The notes beneath the pieces were generated by a model. It ran no database searches. It had not been told where the DNA came from and was given only the letters and a program-made list of their open reading frames with translations. Positions 11,712-24,959 of a stretch of 64,000 nt of DNA are shown one piece after another; positions within the stretch are counted from its first letter, which is position 1; each line of letters opens with the position of its first letter. A program made the position numbers and the translations under genes. Source of the DNA: Physcomitrium patens (taxonomy: Eukaryota; Streptophyta; Bryopsida; Funariales; Funariaceae); NCBI RefSeq assembly GCF_000002425.4, contig NC_037275.1, forward strand, positions 8,189,777-8,253,776, read 5' to 3'.

Positions 11712-12041
11712 TGTTGGATTTACACATTCGTGAACAATGATTACACTATGCAACACTGAATGTGACTACATTAATTGTGCAATTTTACAGATTCACTTTA
11801 CAAGATTTGTCTTCAATACACGGCTGATTGCTAGTTTGAAGATTCAGCTGATTGACAGTCTCTACGCTGACAAGTGTTGAGCTCACTATAAAAGAATGAT
11901 CTAGCTTTCCTTTGTACACTACTTTATATATAGCTGATTATGATTTACATTTGTATGTAGGAAGTAGGATGAACGGATTCATTCAATACTTCTACTCATT
12001 CATTCATTCATGTTGACTTTCTATAGCCAAATATTATAATA
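11712..12041 (-). repeat. Copia LTR (family F), copy 1
   Basis: On the minus strand it follows a polypurine tract (GTAGGAGAAG, 12042-12051) and a decayed copia pol end, starts TATTATAATATTTGGC at 12041 and ends AATCCAACA at 11712. It contains a TATA-like stretch (tttatatatagc). A strongly AT-shifted copy lies at 25977-26251; they share 'aatgtgactac' or its 'aatgtgactat' form, 'attaatt' and 'gctcactataaaa'. Confidence 0.65.
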
Positions 12042-12051
12042 CTTCTCCTAC

Positions 12052-12341
12052 TTAGTTAGTGTTGAAACTAGTGACATTAGGTGAAAAACATTGTTGAACA
12101 ATAAAATCTTGTAGAGTAGCCTTTGTAAAAGTATCAACAACGTGGTTAAAAATCAAAATGTATTGGAAGTCAATCTATTGTTTTTTTCCAAAGGTCATGG
12201 AGAAAGGAGTTTTTAATATCAATATATATATTATATATTTGTAAAACATTAAATTTTTGATAAGAAAAATTCTACCTTGATTATTACATGAAATGAAAAT
12301 GGAAACAAATTATGATATAGCATTGCTTTATAAAAGACAAG

Positions 12342-12384
<43 letters not shown>

Positions 12385-12595
12385 TAGGCATGACCATTGC
12401 AAAGAAATTTGTTACGATTATTAAATCAATAATACAAGGTTTTCTTTAATTGGTCCAAGAGATAGAAATACTTACAAAAATAATATGTATCTAGTTCAAC
12501 TTTTGTAATCATGCAGATCTCTCTCAAAATTTGCATCAAAAAATCTTTGAAAATAAAGATTATAAATTATATAAGATTGAAGTTTAAGTGTAACT
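12052..12595 (-). pseudogene. Decayed copia pol C-terminus
   Basis: The minus strand just inside the LTR gives pieces such as IDFQYILIFNHVVDTFTKAT and DNQGRIFLIKN separated by stops and shifts. These correspond to the copia RNase H end (D-N-Q-G-A-I, then D-T-F-T-K). The plus-strand copia element begins at 12596 and cuts it. Confidence 0.55.
12344..12381. repeat. (TA)n microsatellite
   Basis: About 19 uninterrupted TA units inside the copia relic. Confidence 0.95.
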
Positions 12596-13160
12596 TGTTA
12601 AAATAAATAAATAAAAATAAAATTAGAATAAGTTACCTTGTAAAAGATATTACTTTAGATAAGTTGTTAATGATCAGAGGATTGACTCTTGGTAGTTAAA
12701 AGGGGCATTTTATGGATATAGGATGAGCTCAAGGAGCAAGAGTCAAGTCAAGAGGATAAATGATAAACTAAAAAATAATCAAAGATTAGATAAGAATAGT
12801 TAGTATTTAGCATAGGATACATTTGTAGTTATTAGATGTCAAGTGATCCTAAAACCATAGGATATTCTCAAAGAAAGTTAGATGTTAAAGAATCCCAAGA
12901 CCATGTGTATAAAAGTCAAAGAGTAAAAGTTGTCTTTTAGGACAAAAACCACTACTTATAAGAATTGAGTATTGGAAGTTAGAAATATCTTAGTCTATAC
13001 TCTCTTTGTGTACAATCTTGCTGATATTAAGTATTTTCACTTCATAATGCTTGTTCTTCAATAGGTTATAAGCCCACTCACTTTTATTTGTGAGTTTTGA
13101 AATTCTTTGAAGTCTTATTTGTTGTGAAGAGTAGAACTTTTAGTTGTTTCTAATATTAGG
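12596..13160 (+). repeat. 5' LTR of the copia element
   Basis: Begins TGTTAAAATAAATAAAT and pairs with the sequence from 18645, which begins TATTAAAATAAATAAAT. Shared blocks include 'gattgactcttgg' and 'ttttatggatata'. The right edge is uncertain: TTGATATGATC at about 13162 may be a decayed initiator-Met primer site. Confidence 0.75.
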
Positions 13161-13193
13161 ATTTGATATGATCTAACTCTATTGTTACAATCA

Positions 13194-13244
13194 AACCCTA
13201 AACTATAAACCCTAAACCCTAAAATCCTAAACCCTAAATCCTAA
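13194..13244 (+). repeat. Short interstitial telomere-like repeat
   Basis: About six complete or one-base-altered units of CCCTAAA, the plant telomere repeat, in a row just inside the copia 5' LTR. It may be part of the element leader rather than a relic of a chromosome end. Confidence 0.75.
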
Positions 13245-13260
13245 GACTTTAGGGACATTA

Positions 13261-13940
13261 TAGATAAAAGTAAAGAGCCTCAAAGTGATGATATTAATAT
13301 CAAGGTAAAGAAAGAGTACAAACATTGTAAAAATAAGGCTTTTGGTATAATTGCATGAAATTTAGATGATGCTAATTTTTCACATGTACTTACTTGCAAT
13401 AAATCAATAGAAGCATAGAAGATTCTTTACAACATCTATAAAAGTAGAAACCTTACCAATATTCTATAAACAAGAAGAAAGTTCTTAACAATAAAGATGG
13501 AAGAAAGAAATGACCTTATGGCTTATGTCAACAAGGTAAAAGTACTTGAAAACTAACTAGTAATTATTGACAAGTCAATTGATGATAAGGACATTGTATT
13601 GATATTGCTCATGAGCCTTCTTGAGTCTTACAATTACTTCATTGTGGCATTGGAGTCTATCAATATAAAAGAGCTTACCATGAATTATATCACAAAAAGA
13701 CTTGCTCATGAAGTGATTAAGAGGAAAAAAAAGAAGCTTCAAAGTGATGATTTGACTCTATTTTCAAGACAAGGCAAAGGTAGTTATTCTCATCAATGTG
13801 ATAATTTAAAAAAAAACATGAAAAATTATTATATTTATAAAAAATTATGTTACTTTTCTAAAAATGACTACAAAAGTAAGGACATAGAAAGAATGAAAAC
13901 AATACTCTTGATAACTTTGATGGAGATGACTATGCTTTCA
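13261..13940 (+). pseudogene. Copia gag relic
   Basis: Contains the open piece at 13599-13943 (MILLMSLLESYNYFIVALES, then ELTMNYITKRLAHE), which matches the copia gag motif L-L-x-S-L-P-x-S-Y, then L-x-x-L-x-x-x-L-x-x-E. A ruined zinc knuckle (NYYIYKKLCYFSKNDYKS) follows. Several stops precede it. Confidence 0.7.
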
Positions 13941-13960
13941 TAGCAAGTGATGGAGCCTCC

Positions 13961-15640
13961 ATCGCTACTATGTCTAAGTGGATTATAGATTTGGATGCTA
14001 CTAAATATATGATACTAAACATGTCTTCATTTGATACTTATGAAGAAATTCTAACAACTAAATTTTAGTTGAAAGACATTGGTATAGTATAAGCTATTGG
14101 AATTGAATCTATTATTGTAGAAATTGTTGTGAAAGACCAAATCAAGAGAATCAAGTTGAAGGAGGTCTTACATGTACCAAAGATGAAGAAAAACTTTCTT
14201 TCAATGAACAAACTTATATCACGTGGTTGTAAGGTTCAATTTGATAAGAATGGATGTTTTGTGAAGACATTGGGTAGACAACATGTTACCAAAGGCTTTA
14301 GAAATGGTAACCTCTACTTCATCAATTGTAAGAAGATAAATAGAATATAAGTAGTAGTATTTGCTGATTTTTCATAAGATCAAGATAAATTTGGAATTTA
14401 GCATCAATAATTTAGTCATTTAAATGCCAAAAGTATGAAAGAGCTCCAATCCATGGTAAGTGGTTTGAATTATGGTTAATTTAGCTACAATGCCTTGACA
14501 CTTGCTTATAAAGAATGCATACAAGGCAAAAAATAAAGGGCTTCATTTCTAAAAGAAGTTGCAACATGTACAAGTAAATTATTAGAGATTGTGCATTCTG
14601 ATATTTATTGATCAATGAAAATACCATCAATTAGAATAACAAGGTACTTTGTCACACTTATTGATGATTTTTTAAGAAGAGTGGGGATTTATATCATTAA
14701 AGCAAAGTATGAATGTTTTTTAAGGTTTAAGAAATTTAAAGCTCTTATCAAAAAAACAATGTGAGTACAAGTTTAAAGTGTTACATACAAATAATAGAAG
14801 TGAGTACATATCAAAATATTTTGATGAATTCTTAAAGATTTAAAGTATTGCAAGACAATCCTCTACTTTGTACAGTCTACAACAAAATAGAGTTGTTGAA
14901 AGAGCAAATTGCACGATTATAGAGATGGGAAGGAATATGGTTCATGCACAAAATCTTGGACATGAGTATTGGGCAAAAATAGTAATAAATATAGTATATA
15001 TAAAAAATATGTAGTCAACAAATACACTCACATCAATGTCTTGACAAAAAGCTTGGAGTAGCAAGAAACCTTATGTATCACATATGAAGATTTTTGGATG
15101 CGTTGTCTATGCAAAGATATTAGATTGTTTAAGGCCCAAATTTGATGAAAAAAGTACAAAATATATATTTGTTGGATATTGTAAAGGTATTAAGGCATAA
15201 AAGCTAATGTATTTAGAAACCAAGATCATCAAGAGTTGTGATGTAGAGTTTTTGGAACATAAGAGTACTTATGAATACTTGGAAATGTGTCCAAGTATGA
15301 GTAATTGTGTATTTGTGGATACATCTTCAATTTCAGCAAAAGAAGTAAAAACAGATAATGACATTGATAATGGTGGAAATTCAAATCAAGATAAAGAGCT
15401 AAAAAAGGTAGACCATAGTTTGCATATAATTACTAAAACCAACAATAAAGACTATCAAGATATTGAAGATGATGATGATGATGAAGAATACTAATCTTTG
15501 AATGTGAAGAAACAAGTTTTAAGAAAGAAGAAGCTTATAATAAACTTTGGAGTGAAAGAAGGTGAATCTTTATCAAGTAAAAGGAGATATCCTTTGAAAG
15601 ATAAAAAATAAGTTGATACATGGTAGAAGAATCATATCTT
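13961..15640 (+). pseudogene. Copia protease and integrase relic
   Basis: WIIDLDATKYM at about 13980 is the protease centre with D-S-G changed. LKEVLHVPKMKKNFLSMNKL near 14155 and HLNAKSMKELQSMVSGLNYG near 14420 are the gag-pre-integrase block. IVHSDIY and TLIDDFLRRVGIY near 14600-14690 belong to the integrase core. The frame near 15207-15494 holds the acidic linker that precedes reverse transcriptase. Many stops and shifts. Confidence 0.8.
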
Positions 15641-15743
15641 TTGTTAAGTAAGTGAAAAATATGCCAATGTTATATTTATTGCTAATCCATTGAGTTTGTA
15701 TAATGCAATGAAGTCTATGGATGCTATGAAGTAGAAGAATACC

Positions 15744-17860
15744 ATGGAAGAAGAGTACAAATCACTCATGGATAATAGAACATGGAAATTGACTCAACTT
15801 CTATCAAATCAATCTTCAATTGATTGTAAGTGGGTGTTTAGAACCAAAAAGAATGCAATAGGTAATGTTGTAAGATATAAGTCTAGATTACTTGCCAAAG
15901 ACTATTTACAAGTTATTGGTATTGATTTCAATGAAACATTTGCTCTCGTTGTCGTATTACATGTTATCTTATTTGAGAATGTATAGGACATCTGGCTATA
16001 GAAGGAAAGATTGTGTTTTATAAGTATCTAAGAATCTTAATATATTTCATTCTTATAAGAAAAATATAATTTGAATTTTAATTCAAAAGTACTTAAATTC
16101 AATACAAAGTACTCAAAAATAATCTTTTTAATAATCTCAATCATATATAAATTCCAATTACCTTGTTACTTTTATAATTAGATAATTTTAAATTTCTTTG
16201 TAAATCTTAATCCTAATCAGTAAGCTTTAGTAAGCTGTGGCTCCTAATCTAACTATATATTTAGACCAAAATTTTGCATACAAATGCTACTATAAGTTTT
16301 CTATGTGTTTAAAAAGAATTCATCCCAATTCAACTTACAAATTGTGATAAACATCCAAAAATCACACTAATATTACTTGGCCACCAACTTGAAAGTTGAT
16401 GCAAATGTTCTATTAATGATTTTTCTTTTTCTACTTTTTAACCTCAACTCAAAATTAATTATATAGCTTGATCTTTAAGTCTTCTAATAGCATGCCAAAT
16501 TTTACCTTGATCCTACTAATAGAACTTTAGATATCATAGAAATCCTACTCAATCCCAAAGTGCCAACTTCTAATATCTTCTTGTACCAAAATCTAGATAT
16601 CTTCCAATTACTTGATTAGATTTTTATGAATTTTTACATATACTGATTACATCCAATTAATTAAAAATTGTCAAATTTTGAAGTGTAGATGTGATACCAA
16701 TTTCACGAATTAGTTGAGAGTGCTAGCCCTAATTGTATTGTATAAATCCAAAGTTACAATTATTATCCTTAACTTTGAACAATAATTGCTAAGTTCCAAC
16801 AAATCCTATAAAAATTAGCCTTATGTCTCTAAAACAAGATCTAAGCTAATTCTCAAATCCTAATCATTGATCTTCAAATGCCCCTTTAATTTGTCTTAGG
16901 TCATTGTTTTTATTCCTAAAGGTCTGATTTCGATCCTATCTTACAAATGATCGATCGCCAAGTATCAATTTAACCTATCTTAGGGATTTTTTAGTCCAAT
17001 CCTATGCTCAACTTAATTCTAGTATCAACCATGCTAATTATTTATCTCTTTTAATCTGATTTTATTAATTTATAGTCTTTCTAAGGCTGAAAAAAGAATG
17101 TCTATAGCCTAGAAGGTAAAATTACTAAACAACATCTAACTTATTAACTATTAAGATAAGAATATAAACTAAGAGGCTTTTATAAAAGCCATGTTTAAAT
17201 ATTTTGAATTATTATTAAATCAAGATAATTAGATATTAATTAGAAATTTATTTTTGATTATATTTTTACCATATGATCATATTACATCATAACATTGTGG
17301 CCAAATTCACCACTATTGAAATATTGTTGCAATTGGCACAGCAATGGATTTTGAGATACATCAAATAGATGTGAAGATGGTTTTTTTAAATAGAAATCTA
17401 AAAGAAGACATTTATATGGAGCAATTTCAAGGATTTATAAAAGAAGGCAAAAAATATCTTATTTATAAGTTGAAGAAAGCCTTTTATAGACTCAAGCAAT
17501 CTCCAAGGGCATGGTACTAATGTATTGATACATTCTTTGTGAATGAAGGATTTGAAAAGAGTGAATGTGATCATTCTTTATATGTGATGGAATCAAGTGA
17601 GTTCATATTGATTGTTATCTTCTATGTTGATGATTTGATCATCTTAATCAATATTATGAAGATGATAGATTGGTTGAAGGTAAAATTAAAAAAAGAGTAT
17701 GAGATGAGTAATTAGAGAGAGCTTTACTGTTATTTAGGAGTGGAGTTTAGAAAAGATCGAGCTAAGAAGACCATTATAATGAGCCAAAGCAAGTATATTG
17801 AAGAAATATTAAAACGATTCAACATGGAGGAGATAAGTCTATTGAAACACCTTTAGAGGC
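15744..17860 (+). pseudogene. Copia reverse transcriptase relic, split by an insert
   Basis: First part 15744-15956: MEEEYKSLMDNRTWKL, CKWVFRTKKNAIGNVVRYKS, then GIDFNETFALVV. The protein resumes at about 17294 with VAKFTTIEILL, then KAFYRLKQSPRAWY and the catalytic YVDDLIIL, then SQSKYIEEILKRFNMEE. The two halves join at the conserved E-T-F-A-P-V-V-K-F-T-T block, which fixes the insert borders. Confidence 0.85.
15957..17293. mobile_element. LTR-like insert in the copia reverse transcriptase
   Basis: About 1.34 kb without coding potential splits the E-T-F-A-P-V-V-K-F-T-T motif. The left flank ends TTGTCG and the right flank begins TTGTGG, an approximate target duplication. The insert starts TATTACATG and ends CATAACA, which could be decayed TG and CA ends. 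Probably a solo LTR; I found no second copy in the window. Confidence 0.6.
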
Positions 17861-17864
17861 CAAT

Positions 17865-18626
17865 TTGAGGTTATTGAAGCTCACGGATGAAGAATTTACT
17901 AAAATTGAAGGTAAAATACAAGGTGTTTCATATAAGATAGTAATAGGTTCAGTTATGTATGCCATGGTTGGCACAAGGATAGATCTTATATATGCAGTGA
18001 GTGTTGTGAGTCAACACATATTAAAGATTGAACCAATCCATTGGGCAACCATCAAAAGAATCATGAGATATTTAAAAGGTACTTTGTATTTTAAATTGTG
18101 CTTTAGAAGTGATAACATTAATTTGTATGGTTATTATGATGCGGATTGGACTAGAGATGCAAATAATAAAAAGTCAACAACAAAATATGTATTTTTTGAT
18201 GGAATAGGAGAAATCTTGTGGAATTGTAAGAAAAAATCCATAATTATAAGATCAATAATAGAAATGGAGTACATGGCTGCAAGTTATGGTACAATAGAAG
18301 AAATATGGCTAAGACATCTTTTAGAGGATATTAGAGTATTACAAATGGAAGCAATTCCAATGAAGTATGACAGTAAAAGATATCTTGTATTTGCAAAGAA
18401 TCCAAAGCATCATTCAAGGACCAAACACATTGACATTCAAAATTACTTCATAAGAAAGAAGATTAAAATGAGAGTAATTGATTTGAAGTATTGTGCAACA
18501 GAAGACATGGTTACTGATTTATTAATAAAGGCATTAATAAAGGATAGATATCATATGTTGACAAAGGTATTAGTAAAGGATAGACATCACATGTTGACAA
18601 AGATATTAAGATTAAAAGTCTTTTGA
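17865..18626 (+). pseudogene. Copia RNase H relic
   Basis: Open for about 250 codons without an ATG at its start: SYKIVIGSVMYAMVGTRIDL, then YAVSVVSQ, YYDADWTRD, EMEYMAAS and HHSRTKHIDIQNYFIR, the usual copia order (G-S-L-M-Y, D-A-D-W, E-A-E-Y, H-x-R-T-K-H-I-D). A short unit LIKALIKDRYHMLTK is repeated imperfectly at its end. Catalytic glutamate and aspartates are still visible. Confidence 0.85.
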
Positions 18627-18644
18627 CAAATAGCAAAGTAGAAA

Positions 18645-18874
18645 TATTAAAATAAATAAATAAAAATAAAAGTAGAATAAGTTAACTTCTAAAAGATATT
18701 ACCTTAAATAAGTTGCTAATAATCAAAAGATTGACTCTTGGTTGTTAAAAGAGGTATTTTATGGATATAAGATGAAGTCAAGGACCAAGAGTCAAAGCCA
18801 AGAGGATAAAGTATGAACTGGAGAATATTCAAAAACTAAGTAAAAATAATTAGTATTTGGCACATAATACCTTT
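18645..18874 (+). repeat. Truncated 3' LTR of the copia element
   Basis: Matches the first ~230 bp of the 5' LTR and then stops at about 18874, where sequence beginning TGATTAGTGCGAGGG follows. The break could be another insertion starting with TG or a deletion. Confidence 0.75.
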
Positions 18875-20639
18875 TTGATTAGTGCGAGGGTAAATTTCTC
18901 CCTCATCCCAAATTACAAGATGGCCTCAATTAAGAGTTGCTTCTAATTAGTGGTATGAAATAGAAGTAGCAATAAACAAGAAAAAAAGAAGAACAACACA
19001 AAACAAGAAAAATAAGTGCAATCAAGCTTATTTAAGGCTTGTTCAATAGATTTTTATCTAGAAAAACTAAAAATAAAATATAAAAAATATATTTTTAGAT
19101 AGATAATTATTTTATCTTTTCAATGAAATAAAACTCATATAGTTCTAAGTTACTATTATTAAGTTGTGATAGATTAAAGATAGAATATAAATAATAGAAA
19201 AATTAAATGAATAATTTTTATCTCAAGAGCAACTTGCTTAAGAAATAAGGAGCTCGAGCCTCACCAAGGTTCATAAGTAGTGCATATTGGTTGTCTAAAG
19301 AGGCCTTGAGGCCTTAGTCTTATCTTTCTACCTATACCCAAGGTGCTACAACCCATATGGGAATTGTGCACCTCTCTTCCTACAAGGACTATACTAGCTG
19401 TTGGTCCTCCTATTTTCTACTAGTAAAATTATTTTTTTTGGATTTATGACTTCAAAATAGTATTCAAAAATATCCAATTAGCCTAGCAACCTTGTATAGT
19501 CTTCAAATCTTGCTTCATTTCTTCATAGTGGCTCTCAAGGTGGTAAAACTCAATTTTACTAAGGTCTTGAAATTTTCTTTAAAAATTCATAAAATTCCTA
19601 AATATATTTTAAATAAATTCTAAAAAATCCTATAATATTTATATAATACTAATATCCATATAAGACTTTATTTTTCTGTTTTTTTATTTTTTATAATAAT
19701 AAAATCAATTTAAATCCACTAAAAATCTTATTTTCTATATACATAATTTAAAAGACATGAAGTTATTTTTTATGCATCTTTTAACTATTAACTAATCATT
19801 GATAGGATTTTCATAAGTAATAAATATAGGTATGAGGCCAATATAGAAATTGGTCTCAATTATTAATCATTAATACTCAATAATGAATGAAAATACTAAA
19901 CCAACTAAGATAACTGCCTCCAAGGCTTACTAAGATTCCATTTTTGTAACTTTTCTTTCAATAAGACTTTTATACTTATAAATACTTCTAAATTATAATA
20001 AATTTATAAATAGTCAAAAAGACTCTCTAACTTTAGTATTTATCTCATTAAATGACTCAATACTATATTTTTAACCAATCCACCAATTAAGATCCATTGA
20101 TGGGACTTACATATGGCGATTATCTGGGACTATTTGTAAAAATAGAGAGAATCCAACTCTTTCATTTGAAATGGTCTATAAAGAATATAGGAAATTAAAA
20201 TAAAATAAAATATAAAAAATAATCAAAAAAGACATTATCATCTATTAGAAGAAGTGGAATATAAAAAAAAAACTACTAAAATATTGACATAGAATCAAAG
20301 AAGATCAATTATTTGGTTTAGAGTCAATATATCTCTGCATATAGTAAATTTTAGTTTAATTACTACTTTAAGTTTTGATAGTATATATTTCTATTGATAT
20401 TTAAACTAAGACTACATGATTGTAATTCTTAACGATAAAATTGAGTTCTATAGACCACATGGAAGACGTTCATGACTCAAAAAAAAATACTTAACCATAC
20501 TTGTTGCCTATGCCTTGAGCCTAGCATTAAATTATACTAAAGGAATAATAATCTATAGGGTTTGACTTAAAACTACTATAAAAAAAAATAAAAATGTATA
20601 TTGATATTGGAGCCAATGTTTATACTTTATATTCCTTAC
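18875..20639. other. AT-rich relic sequence
   Basis: No open frame of note. It lies downstream of the minus-strand gypsy integrase end and may include its LTR, but I could not pair it with a second copy. Confidence 0.4.
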
Positions 20640-21143
20640 AATGACTTCTATTAGTTCATGTAGGAAAATCTTTTCCATCTAATGTTTTAAGTTGAATTGA
20701 ATTATTATCAAAGATTTCTTTGATAATATAAGTTCTGATCCAAAGTGCATCAAATTTGGCTAAAAATCCTAGTTTCTTAGAATCTCAAACCATCACCCAC
20801 ATTCTTTGAGTAAGAAGACATTTTTTTTTATCTTTTTATCAAAGATCTCCTTCTTTCTCCTCTGAGTTGTTTCTATGTGTTGGAATGCAAATCTTTGAAT
20901 CTCTTTGAATATCTTTGAATCTCTTTGAATTCTTTGCTCTAATTGTTCTTTCAAAGATTGAAAAGTATCCAATCTTCCATCAATAGCAATGCATAAGGAT
21001 GGGACTTCAAATTCTATTAACAAAATGGCTTCTATCCCATATACCAAAGAAAAAGGTGTAGCTCTAGTAGAAACCGTGTAAATAGTTTGATAAGTCCAAA
21101 GTGCTAAAGTAAGTTTAAGATCCCAATCATGCTTAGAATCCAT
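20640..21143 (-). pseudogene. Gypsy integrase C-terminal fragment
   Basis: The minus-strand frame from 21143 reads WDLKLTLALWTYQTIYTVST, then ATPFSLVYGIEAILLIEFEV and RRKKEIFDKKIKKN. This is the well-known integrase stretch of plant Tat/Athila-like gypsy elements (A-L-W-A-Y-R-T, T-P-F-x-L-V-Y-G-x-E-A). Beyond the stop at 20793 the minus strand continues with broken pieces resembling the G-P-Y-type C-terminus to about 20640. Confidence 0.82.
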
Positions 21144-22499
21144 TATAGTTTATTACCTTTTTATCATTTGTCTTTGTATTTTTATTTTTTATTATTTTAT
21201 CTTAAGAAATTATTATTATTATTATTATTCTAATTTTTATCTATCAATTAAAATTCAATTAAATATAATTTATCATCTATAAATAAGATTTCATCTATTA
21301 ATAATTTTTTATCTAATCAAATCTTAATTCATCTAATTTAAACCTAATTTAATTCAAATGATTTTTTCTATTTACTTATTTTATTCACTACAACTTCAAT
21401 AATATATCTTTGATAGAGTTGCCTACTTCATAATATTCTATATGATTTTTAGATCTATAATTTTTGAAAAAGTAGACTCATATTAATAAAAAAAAAATTC
21501 CTTCTTTTTGTGAATTGCCTTGATCAATCCAATATCATCTCTCTTCACAGCTATCTTTTCTTCTTCAAATTGATTATATATAGTACAATGGCAGAAGCCT
21601 TCTTATTGAAAATTTGACAATGAAAGTAGACTAATATGATTCACATTCAAGAATTCTCTAAGCATTGATAAATCTCGTCAACAACTTCCTAATACTGCTC
21701 CTCAAAAATTTGTTATTAGTTATAGCTAATTCCAAATTATATGCAAGTTCCAACTTGGTAAGCTCTACTTTTAAGACTCTTATACAATTGCAAAAATTGG
21801 TATATTCTTAGCCACTTGAAATTACTGAGTTTGTTGAAGATTGTAGTTTAAAAAAAATATTAGAGATGACTAATAAAACCTTGATAATTTGGATATTTCA
21901 AACTCTCTCTCTTTTAATCCTAGTTTTTATTTTTATTTGTGGATTTTTCTTTAATTATGCGACTAGTGATCTAATACAAATAGAAGCTCTACAAAGATGT
22001 CAATGGTTTTTTTAAAATTTGAATCATTCTTGATTGTAGTGATGTTCATGTACCAATGTTACAATTCAAGCTCTTAAAAGTATAGATCAAAAAATTGGAT
22101 TTTGAGGCTTCTTCTAGAAAACCATTACTTAGGTGCATTCACAGCTTTTTATTGTTGGTGATGATTACAAGAAGACTACAATTGTATAATTCTACTTCTA
22201 ATTATGATCTGATCTAATAACATTGAATCAAAAATGCCACCTTGATTTATCTTATGTATAGCTTTTGTCATCTCCACATTATTCCTATAAAGAAGACAAT
22301 AAATTTGTGGGTTGGCAGTTATTCCTTCTTAATGGATTTATTGTCTCTTTCTTCTAAGTTATATATTGAACCACAATGTCAATTATATACTATATATAAA
22401 ATATATTCAATCATCAGTATGTGGCATCAATGTCCAATATTGATCAAGGATTCATTGCTAAATAATGCCACAATAGTCTTCTTTGCCATCAACAATTAA
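21144..22499. other. AT-rich relic sequence
   Basis: No gene recognised. The plus-strand open frame at 22242-22499 is compositionally simple and matches no family I know. The left part of the family-D copy 1 probably lies here, but I could not place its start. Confidence 0.35.
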
Positions 22500-23223
22500 G
22501 AGACCCTCATAAGAAAAATCCTAGACAAAAAAACCTCCCTCTATGGTTTTTGGAGCTCTATGTGAGACTGTCTAAATGCTCAAGTCCATTGCCACACTGC
22601 AATAGCTACACCACTTTGAAACTTCTTCCAAACATATAAATAAAAAAAAAAAAAAAAAAAAAAATACTTGAATGTAGAACAAAAGAAGGATTCATTACTT
22701 GCTGCCCTCATTGGAGACTAGTTTAGTTGCACCTACAAAGGAAACTAATCAGTAGAGCTTATAATAGGTAGAGTCTGAATTCAATACTATTGCTCCTATT
22801 TATTGAATGTTTCTTTGTTCAAAAAGTATAATTTGTCATTACATACATGAAGACCCACAACACTTCCACTATGAAAAAGAAATAGAAAAAAATATCTAGA
22901 GTGCTAAAGCTCTTGAAGGAATGAAGAAAAATCAAAAAAAAAAAAAAAAAAAAAAAAAGAAAATTAGGGATGCAGTTGTCAAACTTCTATTGCCAAGGAG
23001 GCTACCACCATTTAGGGGCAGCCTCTTGCCACCTTGATCTCCATTTAATTTTATTTTTCTTTTAATTTTATTTTTATTCTTTTATTTTTTTTCTTTTATC
23101 TTTCTTTTTTTCTTCTCTTTGTTTTTTTTCTTTCTTCTTCTTTCTTTTATTTCTTCTATTCTCTATTTTTTTCTACGAATTTTATTTTTTTATTTTATTT
23201 TTAGATATATATATATATATATA

Positions 23224-23254
<31 letters not shown>

Positions 23255-23549
23255 TAAAATATATATATATATATAAGTTTTAAGAACTATTAATTTAATA
23301 GATTTTTTTTTTCTTTTGACAATGAAGGCTACTCCCATTAGCCATCATCTAATGCTAACTACAAAAAACCTATTCATCATGAAAATTTGTCATAATAAAT
23401 TCTACCCTAGGCTATATATCCACTATGAGCAATTTATTTTCTATTTTTTCCTAAAAATTCTACTACTAACTCATAAGCTTTGTGATTTTAAGCACCATAA
23501 GTGCATTTTTTACACTAAATATTTAAGTGAGTAAATTCAATGTCTCACA
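22500..23549 (+). repeat. Family-D LTR-like repeat, copy 1 (right part)
   Basis: Matches the family-D copies at 46945-49482 and 51327-53365 over its right kilobase: two poly(A) runs, a hairpin (22998-23025), a pyrimidine tract, a (TA)n and (TTTA)n run, and a terminal block ending TCTCACA at 23549. It is strongly AT-shifted compared with copy 2. Confidence 0.7.
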
Positions 23550-24959
23550 TGTTGACATGAAACTACTAGATTTTTATATCTCGATTAGTAATAATAGCAA
23601 AAAAAGGTAAATAGGGTGATGTTTAACTATAAGGCTGAATATTTTGGTGTAATTTGTACCAAGTTTTTAAATAAATTTCTTCATTAAAAGCTAGATTTTA
23701 TATTATTTTAATTCTTTATTAGAATTTCATTTGATTTTGTAAATCCATATATAATTGATTATTTTTTATACATGTAGAAGTAGTTTAAATTCTAATTATG
23801 ATTTTTGAGCAATAAACTATATTCAACTTCTATAGCTGCTAATTATTCAGTACCATCAATAGAGGCAAGAGCTTCTATATAGGTTTGAAAAAAATAAGAT
23901 TGGTGAGAAGTTTGAAAAAAACTAGTTTAAATAAGTAGTTGATAGAGTTAATTAGTTTTTTATCTTTAAGAATTGCATCACATAATTAAAAATAAATTGC
24001 AAGTTTTGGAAATAATAATAAAAGTGGTTATAATATGAACTAATATTTTAATTAAAAATATATTCTAAAAAATTGATAGAAGAAAAATGACATTAATTAA
24101 TAATTTGGATAAAATAATATCATTTATTTATTGAATAATGCAAATGGTTATGTGACCTCAAACCTTTAGATTGTAGTTTTTAGATACAATTATAGACTTG
24201 CAATCTTTAGAAATAAGTATGAAGGTATTGAATCACTTACATCAATTTATCATATGTTTGATGGCAATCAAGTCTATATTCCAAAAGTTGCAATAAAAGC
24301 TAATAGAATATATATGAGATGATGAATTAAAAATTATAAAAATAAATTAGAATATTTTAAAATAAAATAAATTTATAATTTATTATGTATAATTTCGTAA
24401 TTATTATTTAAATTAGAATAATAATATAAAATTTTAAAAATATTGGCATTAATAATATGATGTAAAAATAAATATATATATATTGTATAGAATAGTCAAT
24501 AGACCAATGATTTACCTTGCCATAAAAAAATATCAAGTAAGGCTTTTAAGGTTGCAAATATATTAAACATCCTTTTAATATTACTTGTGACATGTCAATT
24601 GAGTTATTTTTAGAGCTTGTCATTGAATTAACAAGGCAACATCATTAATATCATCCTACACACCTTGTAATTTGAAGAGACTATTATACAAAAGAAGACA
24701 TTTTTGTAGAGTGAAAACATTAAATTGACCTTTTTGAATTTTAGCCAAAGCTCCAAATGTATTATTGTAACTTAGTAGATGAATGGATTTTATTTTTAAA
24801 ATAATCATGTTTTTGTAAAGTTAATGTTGCATATTTTTTTTAACAAAGCCATATTCTTAATATTATAGATATGAAAAATAATATCATTATTTTGGAATAT
24901 TTTTTAATCATAAATTTTTTCTTGTAATTAGAAGATGTTCTTGATAGATTGTTAAAGAT
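23550..24959. other. AT-rich stretch, nothing recognised
   Basis: No open frames, LTR edges or RNA genes that I can support. Confidence 0.4.

Larger units (their letters stand above)
12596..18874 (+). mobile_element. Decayed Ty1/copia retrotransposon
   Basis: Order is 5' LTR, gag, protease, integrase, reverse transcriptase, RNase H, 3' LTR, the copia order. Every domain is broken by stops, many looking like G:C to A:T changes (for example the protease D-S-G reads D-L-D). The LTRs are recognisably paired at 12596 and 18645, but the 3' copy stops matching at about 18874. A 1.3 kb insert interrupts the reverse transcriptase. Confidence 0.88.
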
